DNA of 6,915 nt from the NCBI GenBank assembly GCA_904501975.1, contig CAJGCZ010000073.1, positions 1-6,915 of the forward strand. The letters are read 5' to 3'. Position numbers and translations under genes: made by a program. Of this stretch, positions 1 to 5,380 are shown one piece after another; position 1 is the stretch's first letter, and every line of letters starts with the position of its first letter. The notes beneath the pieces are model-generated. The model saw nothing but the letters and a program-made list of their open reading frames with translations. It searched no databases and was not told the origin of the DNA. This DNA is from an uncultured Akkermansia sp. GTDB taxonomy: Bacteria; Verrucomicrobiota; Verrucomicrobiia; Verrucomicrobiales; Akkermansiaceae.

Positions 1-618
1 CTCGCTGTAGCGCAGTGTTGCGTGGGGGACAAGGTAAAGCTTAAAGCCCGCGGCGCGGAGGCGGACGGCATATTCCTCCCATTCTCCCTGCATGATGAGC
101 TCGGGATTGGGTACCCCCACGTGCAGCCACGCTGCGCGCGGGTATAAACCGCCGGGCAGGGCATGGGCTAGTTCCGTTTGGGGTGCATGCGGTAGCTCTG
201 CTGTATCTGCAATAAGTTTTGTTTTGCCCCTGTGCTGAACAAAAACAGGAAATGTTAAATTGCCCTTGGTATTGATGCTGAGGGGTAGGCAAACCTTGTG
301 TTCCTTGTCCATGGCCTCCAGCAGCGTTTGCAGGCAGGGCTCATCCGGAGCAGAATCTGCCTCCAATTCCCACACATAATCGGCCATCAATTCCTCAAAT
401 GCCTTTTGCATTCCCTTGGCGCGGCATGCGGCAGTGCCTGTTTCGGCAGGTAAGGTATGCAACGGAATGGAGCTGCGCACTTGCTCTGCATCAGTGGTAC
501 AGCCTGCAATAATGATGTCCGACGGTTTGAGTTGTTGCCTATTCAATAGCTCGATGCAATGCTGAAGCTGGGTGCATGTATGGTCACAAGCGGTAATGAG
601 AGCGCAGATTCGGGGCAT
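1..618 (-). CDS. Family 2 glycosyltransferase (GT-A fold), N-terminal part, cut by window edge
   Basis: The frame stays open from the ATG at 618 to base 1, giving 206 residues with no stop, so the C-terminus lies outside the window. The start resembles a GT-A nucleotide-sugar domain: a hydrophobic strand (ICALITA, residues 4-10), helix, a second strand (DIIIAGC, 34-40), then VWELEADSAPDEPCL at 82-96, which sits where family 2 enzymes carry the metal-binding DxD; here it reads E86-A87-D88. Residues 155-198 contain a GG-L-Y-R element and then EW..YAVRLRAAGFKLYLVP, matching the common acidic/RL..AG(F/Y)K.Y.VP block near the acceptor site. The likely role is transfer of a sugar to a surface glycan or glycolipid; donor and acceptor cannot be told. 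An in-frame ATG five codons upstream (633) is possible; neither start has a Shine-Dalgarno sequence. The gene is divergent from tyrS. The family call rests on pattern, and the substrate is unknown. Confidence 0.75.
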   Translation of the reverse strand, partial: MPRICALITACDHTCTQLQHCIELLNRQQLKPSDIIIAGCTTDAEQVRSSIPLHTLPAETGTAACRAKGMQKAFEELMADYVWELEADSAPDEPCLQTLLEAMDKEHKVCLPLSINTKGNLTFPVFVQHRGKTKLIADTAELPHAPQTELAHALPGGLYPRAAWLHVGVPNPELIMQGEWEEYAVRLRAAGFKLYLVPHATLRYSE

Positions 619-672
619 GCGCCTATTATGCATGATTGGCCGGATTTTGGCAAGGTGAAATAAGATGGCGTG

Positions 673-678
673 ATTATA
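673..678 (-). promoter_or_regulatory. Possible -10 element for the glycosyltransferase gene
   Basis: The minus strand reads TATAAT, a perfect -10 hexamer, about 55 bases upstream of the ATG at 618. No convincing -35 lies 16-18 bases upstream of it; the best is a three-of-six match. The surrounding run TATATAAT is AT-rich and could match by chance. If used, it would be back to back with the tyrS promoter, with roughly 25 bases between them. Confidence 0.3.
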
Positions 679-702
679 TATGGGTGCGTTGCTACAAGTG
701 AC

Positions 703-731
703 TTGACATTAGACGGACGGAGTGGTAGTAT
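703..731 (+). promoter_or_regulatory. Sigma70-type promoter of tyrS
   Basis: An exact -35 TTGACA (703-708) is followed after 17 bases by TAGTAT (726-731), a four-of-six match to TATAAT. Transcription would begin near 738, leaving a leader of only about 24 bases before the tyrS ATG at 762. This leader is too short for a T-box riboswitch or an attenuator, which are common ahead of tyrS in Firmicutes, so control by uncharged tRNA at the leader is unlikely here. Confidence 0.7.
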
Positions 732-761
732 TGCGCGCGAACATTTTAACCATAAATACAC

Positions 762-1982
762 ATGACCTTTTACGAAGAACTCGAATGGCGTGGGCTGATT
801 AACCAGATTTCCAGCCCTGATCTGATAGAGAAACTCAACAAAGGAGGTCTCACCTTTTATATCGGTACAGACCCCACGGCAGATAGCTTGCACTTGGGGC
901 ATTATTCCAGTTTCCTTATTACCAAGCGCATGCAGGCCGCCGGTCACACCCCGATTCTGCTTGTAGGTTTGGCCACAGGCTTGATTGGCGACCCCCGCGG
1001 TACCGTGGAGCGTGAGCTGGCTCAGAAGGAGGAAATCTTCCGTAACTACGAGGGTCTGAAGGCTCAGGTGGAAAAGGTGTTCGGGTTTGAGGTAGTGAAC
1101 AACTACGATTGGATTAACCAGATGAACGTGATTGATTACTTCCGTGATTACGGCAAGTACATCAACGTAGGCTACATGCTGAGCAAGGACCTTGTGCGCC
1201 GCCAGATGGAGACCGGTATCTCCTACGCCGAGTTCTCATACATGCTGATTCAGGCTATTGACTTCAAGCACTTGCACGAAACGCGCGGTGTTGATTTGCA
1301 GGTGGCCGGTAGCGACCAGTGGGGCAACATTACCACCGGTATTGAGCTTATCCGCAAGACGACGGGTGATGAGGTATATGCCTTCACCATGCCGCTGGTA
1401 ACGGATTCTCAGGGCAACAAGTTCGGTAAGAGCGAGGGCAACGCCTTGTGGTTGGACAAGAACAAGACCTCCCCCTACCAGCTGTACCAGTACCTCATCA
1501 ATGCTGAGGATTCTCAGGTGATTGGCTACCTCAAGCGCTTCACCTTCCTTACGCCGGAGCAGATTATGGAGATTGAGGCCGAGCATGTGGCTCATCCCGA
1601 GCTGCGCGTGGCCCAGAAGGCTTTGGCCCGCGAGATTATTGCCGACCTGCACGGCGTGGAGGAATATGAGAAGGCTGTAGACATCAGCGCTAAGCTTTTT
1701 GCCGGTGATTACTCCGGCCTGAGTCTGGCAGATTTGCGTGCCGGCATGAGCAATGTGCCGCATGTGAAGCTGGAGTCCGGCGCCTTGGTGGATGTGCTGG
1801 TGAATGGCCGCGTGTGCGCTTCCAAGCGTGAGGCTCGCGAGTTCATTAACAACGGCGCTATTTCCATCAATGGTGAGGTAGTGAAGGATCCCGCCTTCGA
1901 GGTGACCCCTGCTTGTGCCATTGAGGGCTCTGCTGTGGTGATTCGCCGTGGCAAGAAAAAGTTCTTCTTGGGTGAATTCTGA
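762..1982 (+). CDS. tyrS: Tyrosine--tRNA ligase (TyrRS)
   Basis: A class I aminoacyl-tRNA synthetase that activates tyrosine with ATP and charges tRNA-Tyr in the cytoplasm. The 406 residues are close to the usual bacterial length (about 400-425). The Rossmann catalytic domain carries YIGTDPTADSLHLGH at 33-47, with the HIGH-type signature HLGH at 44-47; SYMLIQAIDF (159-168) with the tyrosine-pocket Tyr, Gln and Asp; VAGSDQWGN at 182-189 region; and the KMSKS-type loop KFGKS at 220-224. A helical anticodon-binding region follows, then an S4 RNA-binding domain at about 345-402 (VNGRVCASKREAREFINNG). All key motifs are intact. The ATG at 762 fits the family N-terminus and lies 30 bases downstream of a good promoter, with no Shine-Dalgarno sequence before it. 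The stop TGA overlaps the next gene's ATG by one base. Identification is essentially certain. Confidence 0.98.
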   Translation: MTFYEELEWRGLINQISSPDLIEKLNKGGLTFYIGTDPTADSLHLGHYSSFLITKRMQAAGHTPILLVGLATGLIGDPRGTVERELAQKEEIFRNYEGLKAQVEKVFGFEVVNNYDWINQMNVIDYFRDYGKYINVGYMLSKDLVRRQMETGISYAEFSYMLIQAIDFKHLHETRGVDLQVAGSDQWGNITTGIELIRKTTGDEVYAFTMPLVTDSQGNKFGKSEGNALWLDKNKTSPYQLYQYLINAEDSQVIGYLKRFTFLTPEQIMEIEAEHVAHPELRVAQKALAREIIADLHGVEEYEKAVDISAKLFAGDYSGLSLADLRAGMSNVPHVKLESGALVDVLVNGRVCASKREAREFINNGAISINGEVVKDPAFEVTPACAIEGSAVVIRRGKKKFFLGEF

Positions 1983-2830
1983 TGAATCGCTCCCATACAC
2001 TTGTTGTATTGACCATGTTGGCATCCTGCCCCTTGATGGCGCAGGATGCCGAACTGCCTCCAGAGGCAACGGCTGCAGCCCCGCAGGAGGAATCCTTGCT
2101 ACCGAGTTTGCCTACTGCTGAGGAGTTGCAAGCGCTTTCTGCGGAGGAGTTTGCTGCCCGTGCTACGGCAATGAAGCAGGTGCTGTTGTTGCAGAACCTG
2201 CAGTTCATAGCGGATTCGTACCGCATGACGGAGGGGAATCACCTAGCTTCTGCCGCTTTGGCTGCCAAGTTGGGCGCCCCGGAGGTGTTTGTGCAGTTGT
2301 TGATGGTATCTGCTGCCGGCTCCGATTTATCTGCCCGCGAACACCGCGCCCTCAACAAGGCTTATGCCGCCTTGTATGAACTGTACCGCGTTGATCCGCT
2401 CGCAGTGCGCTTGTTTGCTGAAAGTGAGCTGCTGCCTTTGGATGCTATGGCTGATGTGGCGCCGGAGCTTCCCTTGGCTTCCTTGTTTAACACGGTGGAT
2501 GAAGCGCGCCAAACACCGCAAAAGCTGACGTCTGATTTGGTGACTGTTGCCGCTGTGTACGAAGAGTTAACAGCCTTGTATGCCGGTGTGAGCAATGCCG
2601 AGCAGGCTGAGGCTGTTGTGCCGCAGGTGAAAGAGCTGGTGAGCCGCTTCTCTCTGGCTTATCCCGGGCTCATCTTTGCCCCGCAAGAGATTCAGCAGTT
2701 GCTGGGGCCGCTATATTCTCAAAAGGTGCTGCCGCTTATTCCTGCATTAAAAGCCCAGCGTGAGCGCATGCGCGAGGAAAATTACTACGGCAACGCTCAT
2801 TTGAAGGTGCTGGATTTCTTTCTTGATTAA
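1982..2830 (+). CDS. Secreted or lipid-anchored helical protein of unknown function, coupled to tyrS
   Basis: I do not recognise this 282-residue protein. It starts with an export signal: a short basic N-terminus, a hydrophobic stretch (LVVLTMLAS, 7-15), then two competing cleavage sites. LASC at 13-16 fits a lipobox (cleavage before Cys16), and LMA at 18-20 followed by QDAE fits signal peptidase I. An Ala/Pro/Glu-rich linker (about 21-45) leads into an all-helical body (about 46-282) rich in Ala, Leu and Glu, ending in a charged helix (KAQRERMREENYY, 257-269) and a hydrophobic tail. The segment YEELTALYAGVSNAEQAEAV (193-212) resembles the helical pattern seen in hypothetical exported proteins of Verrucomicrobiota; that is recollection, not a search result. 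Its ATG overlaps the tyrS stop (TGATG), so it is probably translated by re-initiation after tyrS. Nothing suggests a role in tRNA charging; the linkage may only set expression. Confidence 0.85.
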   Translation: MNRSHTLVVLTMLASCPLMAQDAELPPEATAAAPQEESLLPSLPTAEELQALSAEEFAARATAMKQVLLLQNLQFIADSYRMTEGNHLASAALAAKLGAPEVFVQLLMVSAAGSDLSAREHRALNKAYAALYELYRVDPLAVRLFAESELLPLDAMADVAPELPLASLFNTVDEARQTPQKLTSDLVTVAAVYEELTALYAGVSNAEQAEAVVPQVKELVSRFSLAYPGLIFAPQEIQQLLGPLYSQKVLPLIPALKAQRERMREENYYGNAHLKVLDFFLD

Positions 2831-2853
2831 ACAACGGATTCCGTTGCATACGC

Positions 2854-2888
2854 AAAAAAAGCCCCTCGGTAGAACGAGGGTCTTTTTT
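2854..2888. terminator. Bidirectional intrinsic terminator between convergent units
   Basis: CCCTCG (2863-2868) pairs with CGAGGG (2875-2880) around a six-base loop; one further G-C pair lies beyond a C/T mismatch. Seven A residues (2854-2860) precede the stem and six T residues (2883-2888) follow it, so the hairpin has a U-tract when read either way. It can end the tyrS unit from the left and the CNNM-type gene from the right. A small separate perfect inverted repeat, CAACGG-ATT-CCGTTG (2832-2846), lies just after the preceding stop codon and may add a second stem to the 3' end of the plus-strand mRNA. Confidence 0.87.
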
Positions 2889-2913
2889 GTATAATAGAAA
2901 ATGCGGGGGCGAC

Positions 2914-4320
2914 TTAATGCGCCTCAGCCTCCTGAACTGGGGAAAGCTCGATGCGGGTTTGCGTTACGCGGCGTCCATCTGTACCCGTTACCGTGATAAT
3001 GAAATCCTTAATGCGGATGAACTCGTTGAGCTCGGGCATGTGGCCTAAGCAGTCCGTAATATGGCCGCCGATGGTGGATACGCCGCTGTCGCTTTCAATT
3101 TCGCCGAGGGCGGGCAGGGCTTCCTCCAAATCAAACAAGGCCATGGCACCGCTAGCAATGTACTGGTTGGGACCCACGGGAAAGAAATCGCGGGCTTCCT
3201 CAGCTTCAAACTCATCCTGAATATCGTTGCCCACAATCTCCTCCAGCACGTCGTCCAAGTAAACCTGGCCGGTAACAATGCCGTGCTCATCCACCACCAA
3301 GGCGCAGTGGGTTCGCTCTTTGGAGAAGAAGTCGAGCAGGGTGTCCAGCTTCATGGTTTCGGGCACTACCTTGAGGGTGCGGCGCACACTCATAATATCC
3401 TTGCTGCCTTGGCGCATGAGCTGCAGCATGTCCTTCACATGAATCCAGCCTTTCACGTCGTCCATGTGGCCGTCTGCAATGGTAAAGCGGCTGTGGCGAC
3501 TTGTGGTTACAATCTCCAAGTTCTTTTCGAAACTCTCATTAATGTCCAAGAACTCCACCTCATTGCGCGGTACAATAATGTCGCGCACGGCACGGTCGTT
3601 CAACTCCAGAGCATTTTGAGAGATTTCTGCCTCTGTTTCCGTCACCTCGTGGCTGCGCTCACTCTCTTCCAGAATATGCGAGATTTCTTCGGCGCTGTGG
3701 TGTGTGTTCGGGGTGTAGTGGGGGTCAATGCCGAACAAGTGGTGGGCAATCCAGTTGGCTGTGTTGTTGAACAGGCGAATGATGGGGCCGGTCCACTTAG
3801 CAAAGCGGGTCATCCATACAGAGGTGCCCATAGAAACCTCCAGCGGATGGCGGATGGCCAAGCTCTTGGGTACCAGCTCACCCAGCACCACGTGTGCAAA
3901 GGTGAACAGCGCGTAGGCCAAGGCGTAGGAGATAACACTCACAACCTCCGGGCGCAAGTGCAGCACATTAATCATCAGCGGAGTCAGCAAGCTGGCAATA
4001 AAGGGCTCGCCCAAGGCACCCAAGGCCAAGGAGGCTAAGGTGATGCCCACTTGGTTGGCGGATAAAAAGGTGTCCAGATTGTTGACGATGTTGCGGGCCT
4101 TGGCTCGCTGGGCTGCTTCTTTCTTGTTGTCCTCATCGTTCTCTCGCAGCTGGCTCAGGCGCACGCGGGCGCTAGCAAACTCATTGGCAACAAAGAAGGC
4201 ATTCAGGAACAGGAAAAAGCCTGTGCCCAGCAAAAATAATAATACGGAGGCTAAGCTCGGATAGGCCGCCGGCTCAAGCTTCTCAATCTCTCCCGCATTC
4301 AGAAAAAGATATTCCAACAT
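2914..4320 (-). CDS. CNNM/CorC-HlyC family membrane protein (DUF21 + CBS pair + transporter-associated domain), putative divalent-cation exporter
   Basis: The 468 residues show the full domain order of the family often annotated 'hemolysin family protein'. A DUF21 membrane domain (about 24-205) includes FLFLNAFFVANEFASARVRL (36-55), GITLASLALGALGEP (92-106) and VVLGELVPKSLAIRHP (144-159), the family hallmarks. A cytosolic CBS pair (about 245-366) starts at RDIIVPRNEVEFLD and ends with VDEHGIVTGQVYLDDVLEEI (343-362). The C-terminal CorC_HlyC domain (about 378-462) starts at FFPVGPNQYIASG. Characterised relatives (CNNM proteins, CorC) export Mg2+, with ATP or adenylate binding at the CBS pair; the ion used here is inferred. 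The protein acts in the inner membrane. The ATG at 4320 is the only start that keeps the family N-terminus; it lacks a Shine-Dalgarno sequence. The gene lies 37 bases after the fmdB-like gene with no terminator between, so co-transcription is likely. Confidence 0.93.
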   Translation of the reverse strand: MLEYLFLNAGEIEKLEPAAYPSLASVLLFLLGTGFFLFLNAFFVANEFASARVRLSQLRENDEDNKKEAAQRAKARNIVNNLDTFLSANQVGITLASLALGALGEPFIASLLTPLMINVLHLRPEVVSVISYALAYALFTFAHVVLGELVPKSLAIRHPLEVSMGTSVWMTRFAKWTGPIIRLFNNTANWIAHHLFGIDPHYTPNTHHSAEEISHILEESERSHEVTETEAEISQNALELNDRAVRDIIVPRNEVEFLDINESFEKNLEIVTTSRHSRFTIADGHMDDVKGWIHVKDMLQLMRQGSKDIMSVRRTLKVVPETMKLDTLLDFFSKERTHCALVVDEHGIVTGQVYLDDVLEEIVGNDIQDEFEAEEARDFFPVGPNQYIASGAMALFDLEEALPALGEIESDSGVSTIGGHITDCLGHMPELNEFIRIKDFIITVTGTDGRRVTQTRIELSPVQEAEAH

Positions 4321-4357
4321 AATTTGTAAAATGTTTTATGCGCCCGTTCGTACTGTG

Positions 4358-4618
4358 TCAGAGTTTTTCATACACTCCGGTATCACGTTTTTCCATAACA
4401 GTAAACCCGGCTTTCTTGGCATCACTGATAGAGATGGGCGCTAGTATCTTAGGCACGTTCACCACGCCTATCTTCTTTCTCACAGGGTTTTTACAATATA
4501 AACAGTGGGTCAACGGGGCACGATCCACCGGCCGCATCAGCTCAAAGCCTTTGCGACATACCCGACACGACTTTTCTGGGTCGTCCGGATTCTCAGATAT
4601 GTATTCGTATATAGGCAT
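4358..4618 (-). CDS. FmdB-family zinc-ribbon protein
   Basis: A small 86-residue protein opening with MPIYEY, the characteristic start of FmdB-type zinc ribbons. Two knuckles follow: C18-x2-C21 and C39-x2-C42, which together should bind one zinc ion. Residues 43-86 are basic and lack further cysteines. FmdB was named as a putative regulator in the formamidase/amide operon of Methylophilus methylotrophus, but most family members have no proven function; DNA or RNA binding is a guess. The spacing before the first knuckle is longer than in the commonest versions (an acidic insert NPDDPEKS at 10-17). The start is fixed by the MPIYEY motif. The gene sits between rpsN (63 bases upstream) and the CNNM-type gene (37 bases downstream), all on the minus strand. 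It appears to have its own promoter within an inverted repeat that ends two bases before the ATG. Confidence 0.88.
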   Translation of the reverse strand: MPIYEYISENPDDPEKSCRVCRKGFELMRPVDRAPLTHCLYCKNPVRKKIGVVNVPKILAPISISDAKKAGFTVMEKRDTGVYEKL

Positions 4619-4620
4619 AT

Positions 4621-4655
4621 GTAAGCGCGGGCTACTGTAAAATAGCCCGCGCTAC
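4621..4655. repeat. Perfect 11-bp inverted repeat overlapping the fmdB promoter and leader
   Basis: AGCGCGGGCTA (4624-4634) is exactly complementary to TAGCCCGCGCT (4643-4653), separated by eight bases; two more pairs form outside a single bulged A (4621-4622 with 4654-4655). The stem is GC-rich and would be very stable as RNA. It lacks a T-run on its 3' side in either direction (TTACAT on the minus strand, ACAAAAAA on the plus strand), so it is not a standard intrinsic terminator. It could be an operator for a dimeric regulator, a translation-blocking hairpin on read-through mRNA from rpsN, or an mRNA processing or stability element. Confidence 0.88.
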
Positions 4656-4667
4656 AAAAAATGTCAA
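4639..4667 (-). promoter_or_regulatory. Probable promoter of the fmdB-like gene
   Basis: On the minus strand an exact TTGACA (4667-4662) is followed after 17 bases by TATTTT (4644-4639), a four-of-six -10. The same exact -35 with 16-17 base spacing is found before tyrS and rpsN, which raises confidence. Transcription would start near 4632, giving a leader of about 14 bases that lacks most of the hairpin, since the -10 lies in its loop. The -35/-10 spacer contains one arm of the inverted repeat. Confidence 0.55.
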
Positions 4668-4681
4668 TAAAAATCCGTGAC

Positions 4682-4951
4682 TTACCAGCTGGACTTGGTC
4701 ACACCGGGAATCATGCCGGCATTGGCAAGCTCGCGGAAAGCGATACGGGAGAGATGGAAGCGACGCATGAATGCGTGGCGGCGGCCGGTGAGCTCGCAGC
4801 GGTTCACCAGACGTACGGGAGAAGCGTTACGCGGCAGCATCGTCAATCCGATGTAGTCGCCCTCAGCCTTCAGCTTGGCGCGGAGGTCTGCGTAGCGAGC
4901 CGCGACAGCTGCCTTTTTCTTATTTCTTTCGATCCAGCTTTTCTTAGCCAT
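4682..4951 (-). CDS. rpsN: 30S ribosomal protein S14, zinc-free (C-minus) type
   Basis: The 89-residue product is S14 (uS14), which sits in the head of the small ribosomal subunit and contacts 16S rRNA. It begins MAKKSWIERNKKK and carries the family core LPRNASPVRLVNRCELTGRR (39-58), RRFHLSRIAFRELA (64-77) and the terminus GMIPGVTKSSW (79-89). Zinc-binding S14 proteins have two CxxC pairs; here only Cys52 remains, with Thr55 and non-cysteine residues at the other positions, so this is the zinc-independent form. The gene stands alone, not beside rplE and rpsH as in the spc operon, which suggests either relocation or a second copy. The ATG at 4951 fits the family start and lies about 17 bases from a strong -10, so the leader is very short. 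The next gene downstream is fmdB-like. Confidence 0.97.
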   Translation of the reverse strand: MAKKSWIERNKKKAAVAARYADLRAKLKAEGDYIGLTMLPRNASPVRLVNRCELTGRRHAFMRRFHLSRIAFRELANAGMIPGVTKSSW

Positions 4952-4967
4952 AACTTTGTGGGGGCAG

Positions 4968-4995
4968 ATTTTACAGGTTTTTCTTTTATTGTCAA
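4968..4995 (-). promoter_or_regulatory. Sigma70-type promoter of rpsN
   Basis: The minus strand has an exact TTGACA (4995-4990), a 16-base A-rich spacer and TAAAAT (4973-4968), a five-of-six match to TATAAT. The expected start point near 4961 leaves only about ten untranslated bases before the rpsN ATG. The region upstream is strongly A/T-rich with short A- and T-runs (about 4996-5055) and could act as an UP-like element, as fits a ribosomal protein gene. Confidence 0.72.
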
Positions 4996-5068
4996 GATTA
5001 AATTTGGTATTTGTGTAAATTCTTCGCTTTTTCTATGAAAACTTTTGTTTTTGTGCAAGAAGCGCACG

Positions 5069-5096
5069 CTTACATCTCATAGCTATCTTATATCAA
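5069..5096 (+). promoter_or_regulatory. Weak candidate promoter for the small gene/antiporter operon
   Basis: CTTACA (5069-5074) and TATCAA (5091-5096) are each four-of-six matches, 16 bases apart. An alternative -10, TATCAT, lies at 5118-5123 just ahead of the ATG at 5129 but has no matching -35. Some promoter is expected between rpsN and this operon because the two are divergent; the precise hexamers are uncertain. Confidence 0.2.
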
Positions 5097-5128
5097 ACGC
5101 GTGGCTCTTTGGGAGTGTATCATACCGT

Positions 5129-5380
5129 ATGGACGAGCACCGCGATACCGATGAATACAGCCAACGCAAGCAGGCCGGGGAAGAGCCGGGAGACATACTG
5201 GCGGAGGAGGCAAGGTTGACCGAGCTGGGTTTGCTTTACCCGCTGAACATGATGCACACCTTGTATTACGAAAGCAGCGGGGATACCCCGGACGCCTTGC
5301 GAGGCTTTATGGCAGAACCGGAGGTTGTGGTGCATCCTCAGCGAAAAACGAAAGTGCAACTTTATGAACAATACAACTGA
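5129..5380 (+). CDS. Small acidic protein of unknown function, overlapping the antiporter gene
   Basis: I do not recognise this 83-residue protein. From the ATG at 5129 it reads MDEHRDTDEYSQRKQ, then an acidic helical part (EEPGDILAEEARLTELGLLY, 18-37), a short hydrophobic/aromatic patch (NMMHTLYY, 40-47) and a basic tail (HPQRKTKVQLYEQYN). It has no signal peptide, membrane segment or cysteines, so it should be cytosolic. An earlier in-frame ATG (5045) would add 28 residues of unlike, non-acidic composition that overlap the divergent promoter region, so I chose the later one. The stop (5378-5380) lies 17 bases inside the antiporter gene, an arrangement typical of translational coupling and the main evidence that it is real. 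It may assist or regulate the transporter, but that is only guilt by association. Confidence 0.62.
   Translation: MDEHRDTDEYSQRKQAGEEPGDILAEEARLTELGLLYPLNMMHTLYYESSGDTPDALRGFMAEPEVVVHPQRKTKVQLYEQYN

Noticed and set aside
41..292. Short minus-strand open frame within the glycosyltransferase region
   Set aside because: Another frame of the same strand, from 618 to the edge, gives a coherent GT-A domain; this one gives an Arg/Pro-rich product without pattern.
738..761. T-box riboswitch ahead of tyrS
   Set aside because: The inferred leader is only about 24 bases, and no specifier stem, T-box sequence or antiterminator is visible.
1236..2069. Long minus-strand open frame (277 codons) opposite tyrS
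   Set aside because: It lies antisense to a certain gene, has no recognisable domain, no promoter and no start signal, and its openness follows from the codon use of tyrS.
2890..2895. TATAAT on the plus strand just after the bidirectional terminator
   Set aside because: No -35 at the right distance and no plus-strand gene downstream; probably chance in an AT-rich spacer.
3061..4038. Long plus-strand open frame (325 codons) opposite the CNNM-type gene
   Set aside because: His/Gln/Val-rich product with no domain pattern; a mirror of a clearly recognised gene.
4621..4655. Intrinsic terminator for rpsN
   Set aside because: The stem is strong but no T-run follows it on the minus strand, so it is recorded as an inverted repeat with possible regulatory use instead.
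5045..5128. Upstream ATG extending the small acidic protein by 28 residues
   Set aside because: The added part differs sharply in composition and covers the region where a promoter for this operon is expected.
5325..5363. Upstream ATG extending the antiporter by 13 residues
   Set aside because: The extension (MWCILSEKRKCNF) lies wholly within the small upstream gene and does not resemble family N-termini, whereas MNNTTDKNKK at 5364 does.
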